This document shows positions 1 through 9,675 of a stretch of 64,000 nucleotides of DNA, piece after piece. Position 1 is the stretch's first letter. The number at the start of each line of letters is the position of its first letter. Under the pieces are notes generated by a model. It was not told the origin of the DNA. It did no database searches and was given only the letters and a program-made list of their open reading frames with translations. Origin of the DNA: a bacterium (GTDB lineage Bacteria > Margulisbacteria > Marinamargulisbacteria > UBA817 > JABISL01); assembly GCA_018700055.1 (NCBI GenBank), contig JABISL010000038.1, forward strand, positions 1 to 64,000. Direction: 5' to 3'. A program made the position numbers and the translations under genes.

Positions 1-496
1 CTTCTATAAAATAGGTCTCTGGGTTCTTGAGCGTCTTTTTCACCGCTTCTAACTCGTCATCGTTGGCACAGAAATGAACCCCTATACTAGATCCTCCTGC
101 GATAGGCTTAGCCACAACTGGCCATTGAATCGTGACGGTGTCCGTCAATAATTGATAGGGGGCTGTTGGTAGGCCACAGGCAGTCATTAACTGTTTACAT
201 AACCACTTATTCATTCCAATCGCAGAGCCCAAGACTCCGGTGCCGGTATAGGGAATCCGTTTGAGTTCCAAGGCACCTTGAATCGTTCCGTCCTCGCCAT
301 GTTTCCCATGAAGGGCTATAAATGCAGCGTCCGCCTGCAAGTCTTTGAGTTCGTGTTCCTTTGGGTCCCAATGAAACAGGTTTGTGTATCCCTGCCGTTT
401 CAAGGCACCCATCACATTTTTTCCTGATCGAATGGAAACGTCGCGTTCGTTTGATTCTCCCCCATAAATGACCGCAATACGACTACTCTTGATCAT
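1..496 (-). CDS. ddl: D-alanine--D-alanine ligase, N-terminal part (cut by window edge)
   Basis: ATP-dependent ligase that makes the D-Ala-D-Ala dipeptide for peptidoglycan precursors in the cytoplasm. About 165 residues are visible, read on the minus strand from ATG at 496. Residues 11-24 carry the family start GGESNERDVSIRSG, and the HGKHGEDGTIQG motif follows near residue 70. An ATP-grasp region with VAKPIAGGSSIGV begins near residue 131. The C-terminal catalytic half lies outside the window. The start overlaps the murB stop as ATGA, so translation is probably coupled. It is the last visible gene of a murC-murB-ddl group. Confidence 0.95.
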   Translation of the reverse strand, partial: MIKSSRIAVIYGGESNERDVSIRSGKNVMGALKRQGYTNLFHWDPKEHELKDLQADAAFIALHGKHGEDGTIQGALELKRIPYTGTGVLGSAIGMNKWLCKQLMTACGLPTAPYQLLTDTVTIQWPVVAKPIAGGSSIGVHFCANDDELEAVKKTLKNPETYFIE

Positions 497-1338
497 GGTA
501 CGATCTGCACTTCTGGCTCCAGTTGAACCTGTGATTTTTTTTGAACTTCGTCTTGAATGTGCTGAATCAATGTTATCGCTTCCTCATAGGTTCCATTTTT
601 GTCATTTACCATAAAGTTAGCATGTTTTTGTGAGATATGGATATCACCTTGGCGTAATCCTTTGAGCCCGAGTTGTTCAATAATTTGGCCTGCATACTTA
701 CCCCGCGGGTTTTTGAAGATGCTTCCAAACGAATTCTCTCTGAGAGGCTGTTTTTCCAATCGTGTTTGTATCATCTGAGTAATTCGGGACTGAATGGTAG
801 CAGGATCATCTTCTTCTAGAAAAAAAGTGGCCGTCATAACGATCCACTTCTCCTTTTGGATTCGGCTTTCTCTATAAGAAAATGCCATATCTTCTGAGGC
901 GATTTCTAGATACTCACCATCCGAATTTACTATACCTACCGACTCAACATGGTTACCAATCTCATCTCCCCAGCACCCAAAATTCATCGTTACCATTCCA
1001 CCCACTGTTGTCGGTACTCCAGCACAAAACTCTACTCCCGTAAGGCCGTTTTCTTGACAAAGTTTGAGTAGTCTATTGCCAGACGTTCCAGCACTAACTG
1101 TAAGCTTGGTCCCCGAAACGATCGGCATCTCACTTTTGGGTGACACTTGGGCAACTATGTCCACCGACCTGCCTCTTAAAAGAGTGTTTGATCCTTTTCC
1201 TAATACCGTCCATGCCTTACCGCTTTTGATTAATTCCTGGGCGTCCGACACACTTTCTAATGTCCAAAGCTCTGAAATAGTTCCCTTGTTTTGAAATGTT
1301 GTTATAGTTTCAATCGGGACTTTTTTTTGAATTTGCAT
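493..1338 (-). CDS. murB: UDP-N-acetylenolpyruvoylglucosamine reductase MurB
   Basis: FAD/NADPH-dependent reductase giving UDP-N-acetylmuramate, the second committed step of peptidoglycan synthesis. The 281-residue protein has the FAD-binding stretch GKGSNTLLRG near residue 47, the VEFCAGVPTTVGG block near 101, the YRES arginine motif, and the NSFGSIFKNP segment holding the catalytic serine. It ends EPEVQIVP, matching the conserved C-terminal glutamate motif. Length and the GSIFKNP context fit the shorter MurB class. Only five bases separate it from murC, and its stop overlaps the ddl start. Confidence 0.96.
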   Translation of the reverse strand: MQIQKKVPIETITTFQNKGTISELWTLESVSDAQELIKSGKAWTVLGKGSNTLLRGRSVDIVAQVSPKSEMPIVSGTKLTVSAGTSGNRLLKLCQENGLTGVEFCAGVPTTVGGMVTMNFGCWGDEIGNHVESVGIVNSDGEYLEIASEDMAFSYRESRIQKEKWIVMTATFFLEEDDPATIQSRITQMIQTRLEKQPLRENSFGSIFKNPRGKYAGQIIEQLGLKGLRQGDIHISQKHANFMVNDKNGTYEEAITLIQHIQDEVQKKSQVQLEPEVQIVP

Positions 1339-1343
1339 TGTCT

Positions 1344-2723
1344 TTAATGACTGGTTTCTAAGTGCTTAGCTAACCCATGCGCTACCTGAGAAATGTCTCC
1401 GGCGCCCATCGTTACGACAATGTCTCCGGGCTCTGTAGTTTTTATCAAGTGGTCCAAAATGGCTTCGTTGCTACCCACATGTTCAGCGCTTACATTTCGT
1501 TTGTTGATTTCAGCTACTAATTTCTCCGGTTTAACGCCTTCTATTGGGTCTTCACCCGCCGAATAAATATCGGAAATGATCAACTTATCTGCCGAATCAA
1601 ACGCGGCAAAAAACTCCTTCATTAGGTTCTGAGTCCGAGAATATCGGTGGGGTTGAAACACACATATTACCCGCCCAGGAAAGCTAAGTTTAACGGTTAA
1701 TAAAGTATGTTGGATTTCGGTAGGATGGTGGGCATAATCATCATAGACTCGGATACCCTGGTGAGTGCTTATTTTTTGGAGGCGGCGTTTGGTACCTTGA
1801 AACGATTGGATCCCTTCAATAATTTTTCCTAGTGGCAGGTCTTCCTTTAAAGCAAGCGCCATTGCCGCAAGTGCATTATAAATATTATGGGCCCCATGAA
1901 CCTTCAGATGTACCTCACCGCATCCTTTGCCCTTTACGTTGAGCTGAAAAATGCTGCCGTCTGGGGTATGTCGAAGGTCTGTGGCACTCAACTCTGCCGT
2001 TTCATCAAATCCAAAAAAGATCGCATTTTTGCTGATTTCAGGGGTTAAAAGTTGCTGGGTATTTAAATCGTCTTTGTTAAGTACCAAATGCCCGCCTTCT
2101 CCTACTATTTTGGTCATAAACTCTCTGAAGTGGTCCATCAAGTTGGCTTTTGTTTTGAAATAGTTCATATGCTCTTTTTCTATATTAGTAATAACGCCAC
2201 TGTTAGGGGACAGCAACAAAAAGCTGCCATCGCTCTCGTCCGACTCTGTAATAAATGTATCGCTTTTTCCAAGCTGAGCCCTTTTTCCTGAATGAATACA
2301 CTCAGATCCCACCAAGAATGTTGGTGATTGATTGGCTAGTTCAAAAATAGCCGCCAACATTCCGGTCGTGGTTGTTTTGCCATGTGTTCCAGCTACAGCC
2401 ATTCGTTTTGGAAACGGTGCCATCAGTTGCGCTAGCATTTCCGCTCGTTTCATTATGGGTATGTTTTGAGCTATTGCTTCTTTGATTTCGGGGTTTTTTT
2501 GAGAAATCGCACTTGAAACAACTATCTGCTTGGTATTCACGATTGCTTTTTTGCTGTGACCATAGGAGATTTTGGCTCCTTGGCTCTCTAAAAATCTAGT
2601 AATCGGTGTCTCTTTTAAGTCAGAGCCGGATACAGGCTCGCCCTTTAATAAAAGAATCTCAGCGATTGGACTCATGCCTGCGCCACCAATACCGATAAAA
2701 TGATAAGTCTTTGAGGGTGTCAT
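1344..2723 (-). CDS. murC: UDP-N-acetylmuramate--L-alanine ligase MurC
   Basis: Mur ligase that adds L-alanine to UDP-MurNAc using ATP. It is 459 residues, the usual length. The N-terminal domain has the GIGGAGMSPIAE nucleotide motif (residues 11-22). The central domain has the P-loop GTHGKTTTT (112-120), TESDESDGSF and a NIEKEHMNYF metal/ATP stretch. The C-terminal domain has DDYAHHPTEI and FQPHRYSRT. It starts 19 bases after the outer-membrane protein gene and sits at the end of the Bat operon, which suggests shared transcription of envelope-stress and wall genes. Confidence 0.97.
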   Translation of the reverse strand: MTPSKTYHFIGIGGAGMSPIAEILLLKGEPVSGSDLKETPITRFLESQGAKISYGHSKKAIVNTKQIVVSSAISQKNPEIKEAIAQNIPIMKRAEMLAQLMAPFPKRMAVAGTHGKTTTTGMLAAIFELANQSPTFLVGSECIHSGKRAQLGKSDTFITESDESDGSFLLLSPNSGVITNIEKEHMNYFKTKANLMDHFREFMTKIVGEGGHLVLNKDDLNTQQLLTPEISKNAIFFGFDETAELSATDLRHTPDGSIFQLNVKGKGCGEVHLKVHGAHNIYNALAAMALALKEDLPLGKIIEGIQSFQGTKRRLQKISTHQGIRVYDDYAHHPTEIQHTLLTVKLSFPGRVICVFQPHRYSRTQNLMKEFFAAFDSADKLIISDIYSAGEDPIEGVKPEKLVAEINKRNVSAEHVGSNEAILDHLIKTTEPGDIVVTMGAGDISQVAHGLAKHLETSH

Positions 2724-2742
2724 ATTTCCCTATTATATTCTC

Positions 2743-3633
2743 TTAGAGGGTAATTATAAAGCCAATCTCATGGTCTTGAATTGTGGCATAAGAATGTTGG
2801 GTTGTGCTGTACGAATATCGCATTTTAAACCTTTCATTAAAAGACATGTAAGGCCCAAACCGAATCGACTGTGTATCCGACACAGCATCCACCATTACGT
2901 CGCCAAATAAACTCATATCTGGGGACATAAACCATTCCACACCCCCTGTTACTTGTTCCAATTGATCACTGTATTGTATTCCTGAATAGAATTGAATCGG
3001 ATCGAACATGTAGCTTGTCTCCACAATCATTCTAGGGGCTAAGGATTCTTCAAGACCTGTTGTCCATGTTAAGGGCGACTGAATTAGGCTCCGAGTATAA
3101 ACACTAATACTTAGCGGGTACCCTTGCCATGTTAACCCTATGTCACCTGATAGCCCTACCGCAGATTCATTAAATAATTCTCTTGTGCGTATCTGTCCCT
3201 TTAGCCCAAATGTCCACTCCGAGTTGATTGGGATTCCGGATCCAACAGTTATCGTCGAATACGCATCTCGAAATGACCCCACCTGTGAAGGGGCGTAGTC
3301 CCCATCGACGACTTCTTTGATGTCATCGGAGAACGTCGTATCAATTCCAATAGCAAAATCTACGTTTCCGATAAGCCACTGCATAGCAGTGTATATTGTT
3401 GTCGTATCTAGGCGTCCGGAGTGGTGCCCGATTAATGCCTGTAGACCTTTATTTCCTGCCAAATTTGCCGGGTTTGAGAATACATTTTCTACTTGGCGTT
3501 GATGCCAGTTTCCAAACGTCATTTCATGATGTATATCGTCTCGAAATGGATAATACGTATCTGTTTCAGCCTGAACAATGCCTCCCACTAAGGTAGCCAT
3601 GATCAAACTCCATATGACTGTCTTCTTTTTCAT
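2743..3633 (-). CDS. Predicted outer-membrane beta-barrel protein (PorV/FadL-like look)
   Basis: The 296-residue protein starts with a signal peptide: MKKK, a hydrophobic run, and AXA-type cleavage after VQA near residue 22. The mature start contains FSNPANLAG, reminiscent of the N-terminal NPA motif in PorV/FadL-type barrels. The rest alternates polar and aromatic residues, and a C-terminal hydrophobic strand ends in L. The ATG directly abuts the stop of the BatD/BatE fusion (no gap) and murC follows. Function is unknown; membership of a named family is inference from pattern only. Confidence 0.7.
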   Translation of the reverse strand: MKKKTVIWSLIMATLVGGIVQAETDTYYPFRDDIHHEMTFGNWHQRQVENVFSNPANLAGNKGLQALIGHHSGRLDTTTIYTAMQWLIGNVDFAIGIDTTFSDDIKEVVDGDYAPSQVGSFRDAYSTITVGSGIPINSEWTFGLKGQIRTRELFNESAVGLSGDIGLTWQGYPLSISVYTRSLIQSPLTWTTGLEESLAPRMIVETSYMFDPIQFYSGIQYSDQLEQVTGGVEWFMSPDMSLFGDVMVDAVSDTQSIRFGPYMSFNERFKMRYSYSTTQHSYATIQDHEIGFIITL

Positions 3634-6123
3634 TTAGATGGACCAAAAATCCCCAGCAGGTATCCATCCTATGAACCCATTTGCTAATTGAATCTCTACC
3701 CAGTCATTACTTTTTTTCCGGCTCACAAACTCTGTTCCTTCATGAATATAAAACACTGTTGATAGATTATGATTTGGCCCTGATTTGGCCGCTGTTTTGG
3801 TCACGATTATTATTCCTCGATTTGTATAGAATTCCTTAATAACCTTATCGATAAAACAGGCTGAAAACACTATCGAGAAAAGAAGGCTTCCTATAAATAT
3901 CTTTCGCATAAACTCTTCACGTCCACCAAAGAACCAGAGTATGCCAATACCATTGAACCCCGTTAGAAGAATAAGTGCTAATCCGATCCATTCATTAATT
4001 GAGAGCCACTCGACCCAAACCAGCGTCTTTTGAAATGAAATTGATTTTTGAGAGGCTATGTCATCAATACTTAATGATTTTAGGTGTCTAAGGTTGCTTC
4101 TGATGTCCGCGTCTCGAGGTGCAAAACGTATTGCCGTTTTGTACATAGCGATGCTCTTTCCAATGTAACCTTCCTTAAAATAGCAGTTTCCCAAATTGTA
4201 TAATATGCTGGGTTGCCGTGGATTTTTAATTAATAATGCCTTATAGATCGCTTCGGCCTGGGTAATCAGCCCCTGCTGATAAAGTGCCTCTGCCGCAATA
4301 AACGGGTTGGGCTCAGCTATAGCGGCTTGGCTCATTCCTACGACCAGTAAGCCCGTAATGATCAGTAGTTTTAAGCTCTTATGAATGTGTTTGATAATTT
4401 GTTTCACACGATTGAGTATCTGTTTTGACTCTGCCGCAAGGTGGTCCGAAGGAGAAAATCCAATATAATCTACACGATCGAAACATTGCGATATTTTTTG
4501 GACACTTGTCTTCGAAAACCCCTTATTCTCTATTTCTTTTTCCATATCGCTTCGTGTCATTTTCTGAACAGGGAGATTAAACTTTCTCGCCAGATAATCC
4601 AATGCAATATTTTGGGCTTTTGACACTGCGGAAGGGTCATTAGCAATTTCGATTTCTAACGCCTCAAGCGCTATCATCGCAGTCTTATACTCATTTTTCT
4701 TCTGGAAAGGCAGCTCTTTTTTCAGGATGTTTTTTTGGATAAATACCCAACTGAAAAATAAATAACCCAACCCATTTAAAATCACTATAATCCAAAACAA
4801 AGGATTTTTGTGGAAATAGATAGGCGCTTTTTCTCTATTCTGTATTTTTTTGAGGTATCGAATATTCTGGTTGTTAGCTACCGAGACACGTTTCTGATCC
4901 TTCCCCCCTATTTCTAAAATGGCCCCTTCTACATGAATCGGGGTGGGGTCGGACTGTAACGTTTCGTAAGTTTGGATCTTGGGGTTAAAGAATGCTAGAA
5001 AAAATGATGGCACTGTTAAATCCCCCGTTTTTAATGGCACTACTACGTAATTCAAAATGCGTTTGTTTAGTTTTTGGGTGTCTGGGTCCACACTATCTTC
5101 TATTTCAGATCTATATATTTTGAATGTGTCATCCGATGATTCAAAATGAACATTTTTTATCGCAAGATGGTTGCCTTTGCCATCAATGTGAATTTGAACA
5201 TTTATCGGATTATTTACTTTGATCTCAGTAGCGTTGATGCTGGCACTTAACTGAAACTCGCCCACTGCACCTTCAAAAAATGGGGGTTTGTTTTCTTGAG
5301 GGAGGGGCAATACCGTAATCGTTACTGGATCGGTTTTGAGATACTCTCTTCCTGTGTTTAGAACGAAGCTCACTACAGCTGGTTCAATTGTAAATTCACC
5401 TGGCTCAAGTGGAAACAACGCTTTGTTCATCACCTCGAATACGTAATATCGTTTTGCGTTTAGATTCTGAATCGTCTCTTCTCGTGGCTTCTGGTCGTTC
5501 ACCAAAAACCCCTTAAACTTGGGTTGATCGATTGAAATATTGCTCCAAATAGAGACGCGTCGAAACAAATGGATTTGAAAATTGATTTCTTCACCCGTGT
5601 AAACGGTTTGCTTATCCACATTGGTACGAATAAACACTTTTGGATCAGGATTTGCTACAGGCTGTCTGGATCGCTCTAGTAAATTGGGCTGGGTTGTAGT
5701 GACAGGAACTGCTGCCGCTTTTGCCCTTGTGACTCTCACCTTAATGGGTTTGGATCGATATGTTTTGCCCTCCCAAGTTATCGCAACTGAGTCAATAATA
5801 CTCACCCCTACCGCTGTAGGTATTAAAGTGTAATTAATGGTCCTGGCACTAGAGACTTGTCCGTTAATCCAAGAGAACGACGTGGACTGTGCTGTTCCTC
5901 CTATGCGGAACTGGGACTTTAGATCGGGAAGTTGGGGGTTGGGGATCTTCTGAACATTTTCGCCCGATAAGCTCACCGAAAGAATAATGGGGGTGTTGAG
6001 AGCTGTTTTCGTTTGATTTACAGAAGCCGTAATTGCCAACTTCGCGTCCTCGACGGCAAATCCCAACGTACTAACTAGTAATACTATTAATAAGCTTGCT
6101 CTTACCAATCGTCTCGTAACCAT
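3634..6123 (-). CDS. BatD-BatE fusion: beta-sandwich domains, TPR and C-terminal SH3-like domain
   Basis: An 829-residue envelope protein. Residues 1-25 form a signal peptide, then come about 400 residues of BatD-like (oxygen-tolerance family) beta domains, and a membrane helix near 440-463. A cytoplasmic linker follows. Near residue 583 there is a second signal-like hydrophobic segment ending MSQAAIAE, then TPR units (ALYQQGLITQAEAIYKALL; ILYNLGNCYFKEG), two more hydrophobic helices, and an SH3-like end (VFYIHEGTEFV ... GFIGWIPAG). This reads as BatD joined to BatE. Start ATG 6123 has a GGAG eight bases upstream and lies 22 bases inside the preceding batB. Bat proteins are associated with MoxR ATPases in envelope homeostasis; the exact role is unproven. 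Confidence 0.85.
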   Translation of the reverse strand: MVTRRLVRASLLIVLLVSTLGFAVEDAKLAITASVNQTKTALNTPIILSVSLSGENVQKIPNPQLPDLKSQFRIGGTAQSTSFSWINGQVSSARTINYTLIPTAVGVSIIDSVAITWEGKTYRSKPIKVRVTRAKAAAVPVTTTQPNLLERSRQPVANPDPKVFIRTNVDKQTVYTGEEINFQIHLFRRVSIWSNISIDQPKFKGFLVNDQKPREETIQNLNAKRYYVFEVMNKALFPLEPGEFTIEPAVVSFVLNTGREYLKTDPVTITVLPLPQENKPPFFEGAVGEFQLSASINATEIKVNNPINVQIHIDGKGNHLAIKNVHFESSDDTFKIYRSEIEDSVDPDTQKLNKRILNYVVVPLKTGDLTVPSFFLAFFNPKIQTYETLQSDPTPIHVEGAILEIGGKDQKRVSVANNQNIRYLKKIQNREKAPIYFHKNPLFWIIVILNGLGYLFFSWVFIQKNILKKELPFQKKNEYKTAMIALEALEIEIANDPSAVSKAQNIALDYLARKFNLPVQKMTRSDMEKEIENKGFSKTSVQKISQCFDRVDYIGFSPSDHLAAESKQILNRVKQIIKHIHKSLKLLIITGLLVVGMSQAAIAEPNPFIAAEALYQQGLITQAEAIYKALLIKNPRQPSILYNLGNCYFKEGYIGKSIAMYKTAIRFAPRDADIRSNLRHLKSLSIDDIASQKSISFQKTLVWVEWLSINEWIGLALILLTGFNGIGILWFFGGREEFMRKIFIGSLLFSIVFSACFIDKVIKEFYTNRGIIIVTKTAAKSGPNHNLSTVFYIHEGTEFVSRKKSNDWVEIQLANGFIGWIPAGDFWSI

Positions 6124-7766
6124 CGTTTCTTCTCCATCTTCTTTTCAAAATATTCATTGCGGGCTTTTTGTTCTTGGTCTTCTAAATATTGAAGCACTTG
6201 TTCTGTTTGTTCCTTCTCCATTGTAGCGTTTTTATCCGCTTCCGACTGAGCCTCTTTTTTAGGTTGTTTTTCCTTAGCATTTTGGCTGGGTGTCTGGGAA
6301 TCGGAGTCATCTTTTTTGGACTCTTGGATCTTCTTTTGGATCATCGCCCACTCTAAGTTGTGCTTGGCTTGGCCATGATCTGGAGTGGCTCTAAGCGCAT
6401 TTTTATAATGGTCTATTGCCTTGTCCAACTTTCCCTTTTTGGCAAAACTGTTTCCGATATTATAAAAAGCATCGCTTCTGTCACGTTTCTCCAATCGTCC
6501 CAAAGCTTGCGTATATGCATCGATTGCCTTGTCATATTGCCCTTTTTCAAAAAATGTATTGCCCAGATTATAGTAAATTGGCCCCGAATCGGGCAGCTCC
6601 GATAGTGCTTGCGCAAACTGGTTTTCAGCGGTGGTAGTGTCAGATTGCGCCAGCCGCTTTATCCCTTTTTCATTATGGTAGTAAGCCTCACTCCAAAGCG
6701 CATATGTTGGGGTTTCCATCATTCCCCATCCAACAACTGCGATCAAGAGCATGCTTAGTCTTTTGGCTTTTGGTTTTCGCGCCGATAGTAAAAACTCCAT
6801 TAAAAGAATCAAAAAGGCTGCCGCAAGAAATATATGGTATCTGTCTTTGGTGTGTTTTTTAATATCGGCTTCCACATCTCTTTTTTCGAGTTGTGACACC
6901 ACCTTGTATATAGTTGGTGCGGATATTGGGGCTTTTGATGTATTAAAGTAGGACCCTCCCGTTTTTGTGGCCAAGTTAATTAACGTTTTTTCATCCAGCT
7001 TGGATAACACTGTTTTGTTCTGGCGATCCCGCTTGTATTGCAAAATAACGCCTTTGTCATTTCGAATCGGAATGGGCTCCCCTGATGGTGTTCCTAATCC
7101 AATTGGAATTATTTTGACATTATTTTTTTGAGCGCGCTTAATGGCTCGCTCCATCGGCTGGTTCAGGTTTTCGCCATCCGTAAACAAAAGAACAATGCGA
7201 TGATCTTTCGGTGTTTCTTTGAGTGCATCAATACTTGTCTCTAACGCGGCAGCTAAGTTCGTCCCTGATTTGGATATCATTCCAATATGCAGGTCCTGAA
7301 TAAAGAGTCTGAGTGCGGAGTGGTCTAGTGTTAGCGGGGATTGAATAAAGGCATCTCCAGAAAAAACAACCAAACCAATTCTATCATTTGTAAGTAACTC
7401 AATTAGGGTGATGGCTTCTTTTTTCATTCGTCGGAATCGATTGGGGGAGATATCTTCTGCCATCATACTTAGTGACGTATCGAAGGCCATAACTATATCC
7501 AAGCCCTGCCGCTTAGACACCTTAAATTCCGTGCCGTATTGAGGCCGCATCGCCGCAAAAATAATCAAGCCTATCGCGATCAACACCAAAACATGCTTTC
7601 TAATCAACGCCATGCGATCAAATGATGGAACCACTTTGGGCCACATAAGCGGATTTATAAACTGTCTCAACTTGGTTTCTTTGGACCTGAGGCCTATGAT
7701 CATCACTGCAATTAAGGCGGGAAGACTAAGCAAAAACCAGGCATAATTTGGATTTTTGAATATCAT
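6102..7766 (-). CDS. BatB-like von Willebrand A protein with C-terminal TPR domain
   Basis: A 554-residue membrane protein: a membrane helix at residues 8-26, another at 57-73, then a VWA domain with intact metal site (DTSLS at 96-100, the SGTNLA threonine, FTDGEN). A further helix near 320 precedes a TPR region (YYNLGNTFFEKGQYDKAIDAY; FYNIGNSFAKKGKLDKAIDHY) and a highly charged tail ending RWLRDDW. The ATG at 7766 overlaps the batA stop as ATGA, so I prefer it to a longer in-frame start at 7826. It works with BatA and the MoxR ATPase; TPRs imply partner binding. Confidence 0.88.
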   Translation of the reverse strand: MIFKNPNYAWFLLSLPALIAVMIIGLRSKETKLRQFINPLMWPKVVPSFDRMALIRKHVLVLIAIGLIIFAAMRPQYGTEFKVSKRQGLDIVMAFDTSLSMMAEDISPNRFRRMKKEAITLIELLTNDRIGLVVFSGDAFIQSPLTLDHSALRLFIQDLHIGMISKSGTNLAAALETSIDALKETPKDHRIVLLFTDGENLNQPMERAIKRAQKNNVKIIPIGLGTPSGEPIPIRNDKGVILQYKRDRQNKTVLSKLDEKTLINLATKTGGSYFNTSKAPISAPTIYKVVSQLEKRDVEADIKKHTKDRYHIFLAAAFLILLMEFLLSARKPKAKRLSMLLIAVVGWGMMETPTYALWSEAYYHNEKGIKRLAQSDTTTAENQFAQALSELPDSGPIYYNLGNTFFEKGQYDKAIDAYTQALGRLEKRDRSDAFYNIGNSFAKKGKLDKAIDHYKNALRATPDHGQAKHNLEWAMIQKKIQESKKDDSDSQTPSQNAKEKQPKKEAQSEADKNATMEKEQTEQVLQYLEDQEQKARNEYFEKKMEKKRWLRDDW

Positions 7767-8764
7767 GGAACGGTCACCAAAATAACATGCGCGATAAACC
7801 GTTCGATTAAAATTAGTATCAGACAAATCATTAATAGTGTGGGAAAAAGGTCAATAATGTTTTCATAGTGGAGGGTTTCAATCTCACTCTGCTCCAAGGC
7901 ATCGATAGTGGTATAAACTTCACTCAATTCCTTTTCATTTCGTGCTCGAAAATAGTCTCCGCCCGTTATTACAGCCATCTCTTTTAAGGTGAGTTCGTCC
8001 AATTTAGTTAAGACATAACTGCCATCAATCGCTCTGGCATATCGTTTTCCAAAGTTGGGATGATATATTGGAATTCGGGCTCCACCTTCTTTCCCAACGC
8101 CAATAGAATAGATTTTAATCCCCATCGTTTTCGCCATTTCTGCCGATTTTATCGGGTCAATATTGCCTCGGTTGTTTTCGCCATCCGTTAAAAGAATGAT
8201 TACCTTGCTCTTGGCATCGGACTGTTTGAGTCGATTGATTCCTGTTGCTACTGCCATCCCCACTGCTGTTCCATCGCCAGCTTGTCCCACCTTGAGGCGG
8301 TCAATTGCTTGATTTAAAATTCGATAGTCTAGGGTAAGCGGGACTTGGCTAAAGGCCACTCCGCCAAATACCGCTAAGCCAATGCGGTCCGACTTTCGAC
8401 TATTGATGAAGTTTTTGATTGTTTGTTGGGCGACATGAAACCGGTTTTTGGGCTTAAAATCTTCCGCGTTCATACTTCCAGATACGTCCAAAACTAACAA
8501 TATATCTATTCCGCTCTCCGATTGGCGTTTGTTTTCATCTATCAACTGTGGCTGTGCCAAAGTTATTACAATCAATACTAGCGTAATGATTCGGATGGTC
8601 TCCACGCCTTTTGCCAACCAGCGCGTTCGGGTGTTTTCGAGTTGTTTGAGCGCACTAACATCTGGAAAAAGAATGGTTGGCATAAAAAACCGTTTTCTTT
8701 TCCAAAAAAATGCCGCAAAAATACCTAGGAATAAGGTTAAAAATAGTGGTTCAGCAAATCTCAT
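7763..8764 (-). CDS. BatA-like von Willebrand A membrane protein
   Basis: A 333-residue protein with two N-terminal membrane helices (about 6-20 and 58-72), a VWA domain and one C-terminal helix. The metal-ion site is complete: DVSGS at 93-97, GDGTAVG, and LTDGENNRG. The start overlaps the stop of the BatD-like gene (ATGA) and is preceded by GGAGAG. It is paired with the larger TPR-bearing VWA protein just downstream, the standard BatA-BatB arrangement. Confidence 0.9.
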   Translation of the reverse strand: MRFAEPLFLTLFLGIFAAFFWKRKRFFMPTILFPDVSALKQLENTRTRWLAKGVETIRIITLVLIVITLAQPQLIDENKRQSESGIDILLVLDVSGSMNAEDFKPKNRFHVAQQTIKNFINSRKSDRIGLAVFGGVAFSQVPLTLDYRILNQAIDRLKVGQAGDGTAVGMAVATGINRLKQSDAKSKVIILLTDGENNRGNIDPIKSAEMAKTMGIKIYSIGVGKEGGARIPIYHPNFGKRYARAIDGSYVLTKLDELTLKEMAVITGGDYFRARNEKELSEVYTTIDALEQSEIETLHYENIIDLFPTLLMICLILILIERFIAHVILVTVP

Positions 8765-9675
8765 TCATCTCTCTCCGATAATCGCTGAATGATTTCTTCT
8801 GCTCTTCTCAGTGCTTCGCTATGCTTCTCTGACTCAGGAACCCATGCTGCAAATTTAACTGTATCCATAAACTCTAATAGTTTTTGAAGCCTTTTATTGG
8901 TCTCCAAATCAATTAGAGGCTTGATTTCCACTAATGTTTGCGAAGTCGTTGCGTCCATAAAAGAATGGTCAAGTTCTCGAGACAAAAATTGTTTGATGAT
9001 TTCTGTTAGGTCGCTATAGTGAGCTTTGAGCTCGCCTTTAGCAATAAACCCATGATGGTTCAGTCGATCAATGGATTCTAATGCTAATTCTTTAGGCGAT
9101 TTATCGGAGTGTTGTCGTTTGGGCTTCCCTTCATAAGGCTTGGCTTGAGACTCTTTCCACTTCAGGTAACTCCACAATGCGGCACAGCTAATTAACCCTA
9201 CAAATGAGCCTACAATTAATGTCCACCTCAATCTGGGGAGATGTTTGGGTTTGGCTGTAGGTAACATCTCAACATTTTGAGTTGTTTCAAGGCTGCTTAT
9301 TATCTGGATGGGGATGGCTGGTATTTGCTTGGACTGCCGGGCACCATTGGTCACCCAGTAAACCGTTTGTGTAGGAACAACCCAGTCGCCAGGTTTAAAT
9401 GATTGGAGTGTTTGACGAAACTGAATCGTTGTTAACCCTGATTTAAGTTGGTTTTCAATGGTCTCAATATCTACCACTTCTAGTTCACCTTCCTTTAAAA
9501 TAGGGGTGTCCAGGACTTGGAGACTATTCATTGTCACGGCGATTTCATACCGAACCGTGTCCCCAACTACAATGCGATTTGGTGTTGCTGTGGCACCGAT
9601 AATCGGCGCAGCGGCCCATCCTATAGGTGCTGTCATTATTAAAATTGCCATAAGCCGAATCCCTATTTGTATCAT
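8761..9675 (-). CDS. BatD-like / DUF4381-like single-pass membrane protein
   Basis: A 304-residue protein with an N-terminal signal sequence ending near WAAAP, a periplasmic beta-rich domain (residues 20-140), and one membrane helix (LIVGSFVGLISCAALWSYL, near 160). The cytoplasmic alpha-helical C-terminus has spaced Leu/Phe and ends in an EALRRAEEII helix, as in DUF4381/BatD tails found between DUF58 and VWA genes. I chose ATG 9675 because it overlaps the DUF58 stop as ATGA; a longer reading from 9717 would run into the DUF58 gene. The precise family cannot be settled by eye. Confidence 0.75.
   Translation of the reverse strand: MIQIGIRLMAILIMTAPIGWAAAPIIGATATPNRIVVGDTVRYEIAVTMNSLQVLDTPILKEGELEVVDIETIENQLKSGLTTIQFRQTLQSFKPGDWVVPTQTVYWVTNGARQSKQIPAIPIQIISSLETTQNVEMLPTAKPKHLPRLRWTLIVGSFVGLISCAALWSYLKWKESQAKPYEGKPKRQHSDKSPKELALESIDRLNHHGFIAKGELKAHYSDLTEIIKQFLSRELDHSFMDATTSQTLVEIKPLIDLETNKRLQKLLEFMDTVKFAAWVPESEKHSEALRRAEEIIQRLSERDE

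Noticed and set aside
7767-7826. Longer start of the BatB-like gene
   Set aside because: Would overlap batA by about 60 bases; the ATGA-overlapping start at 7766 gives the normal membrane helix at the N-terminus.
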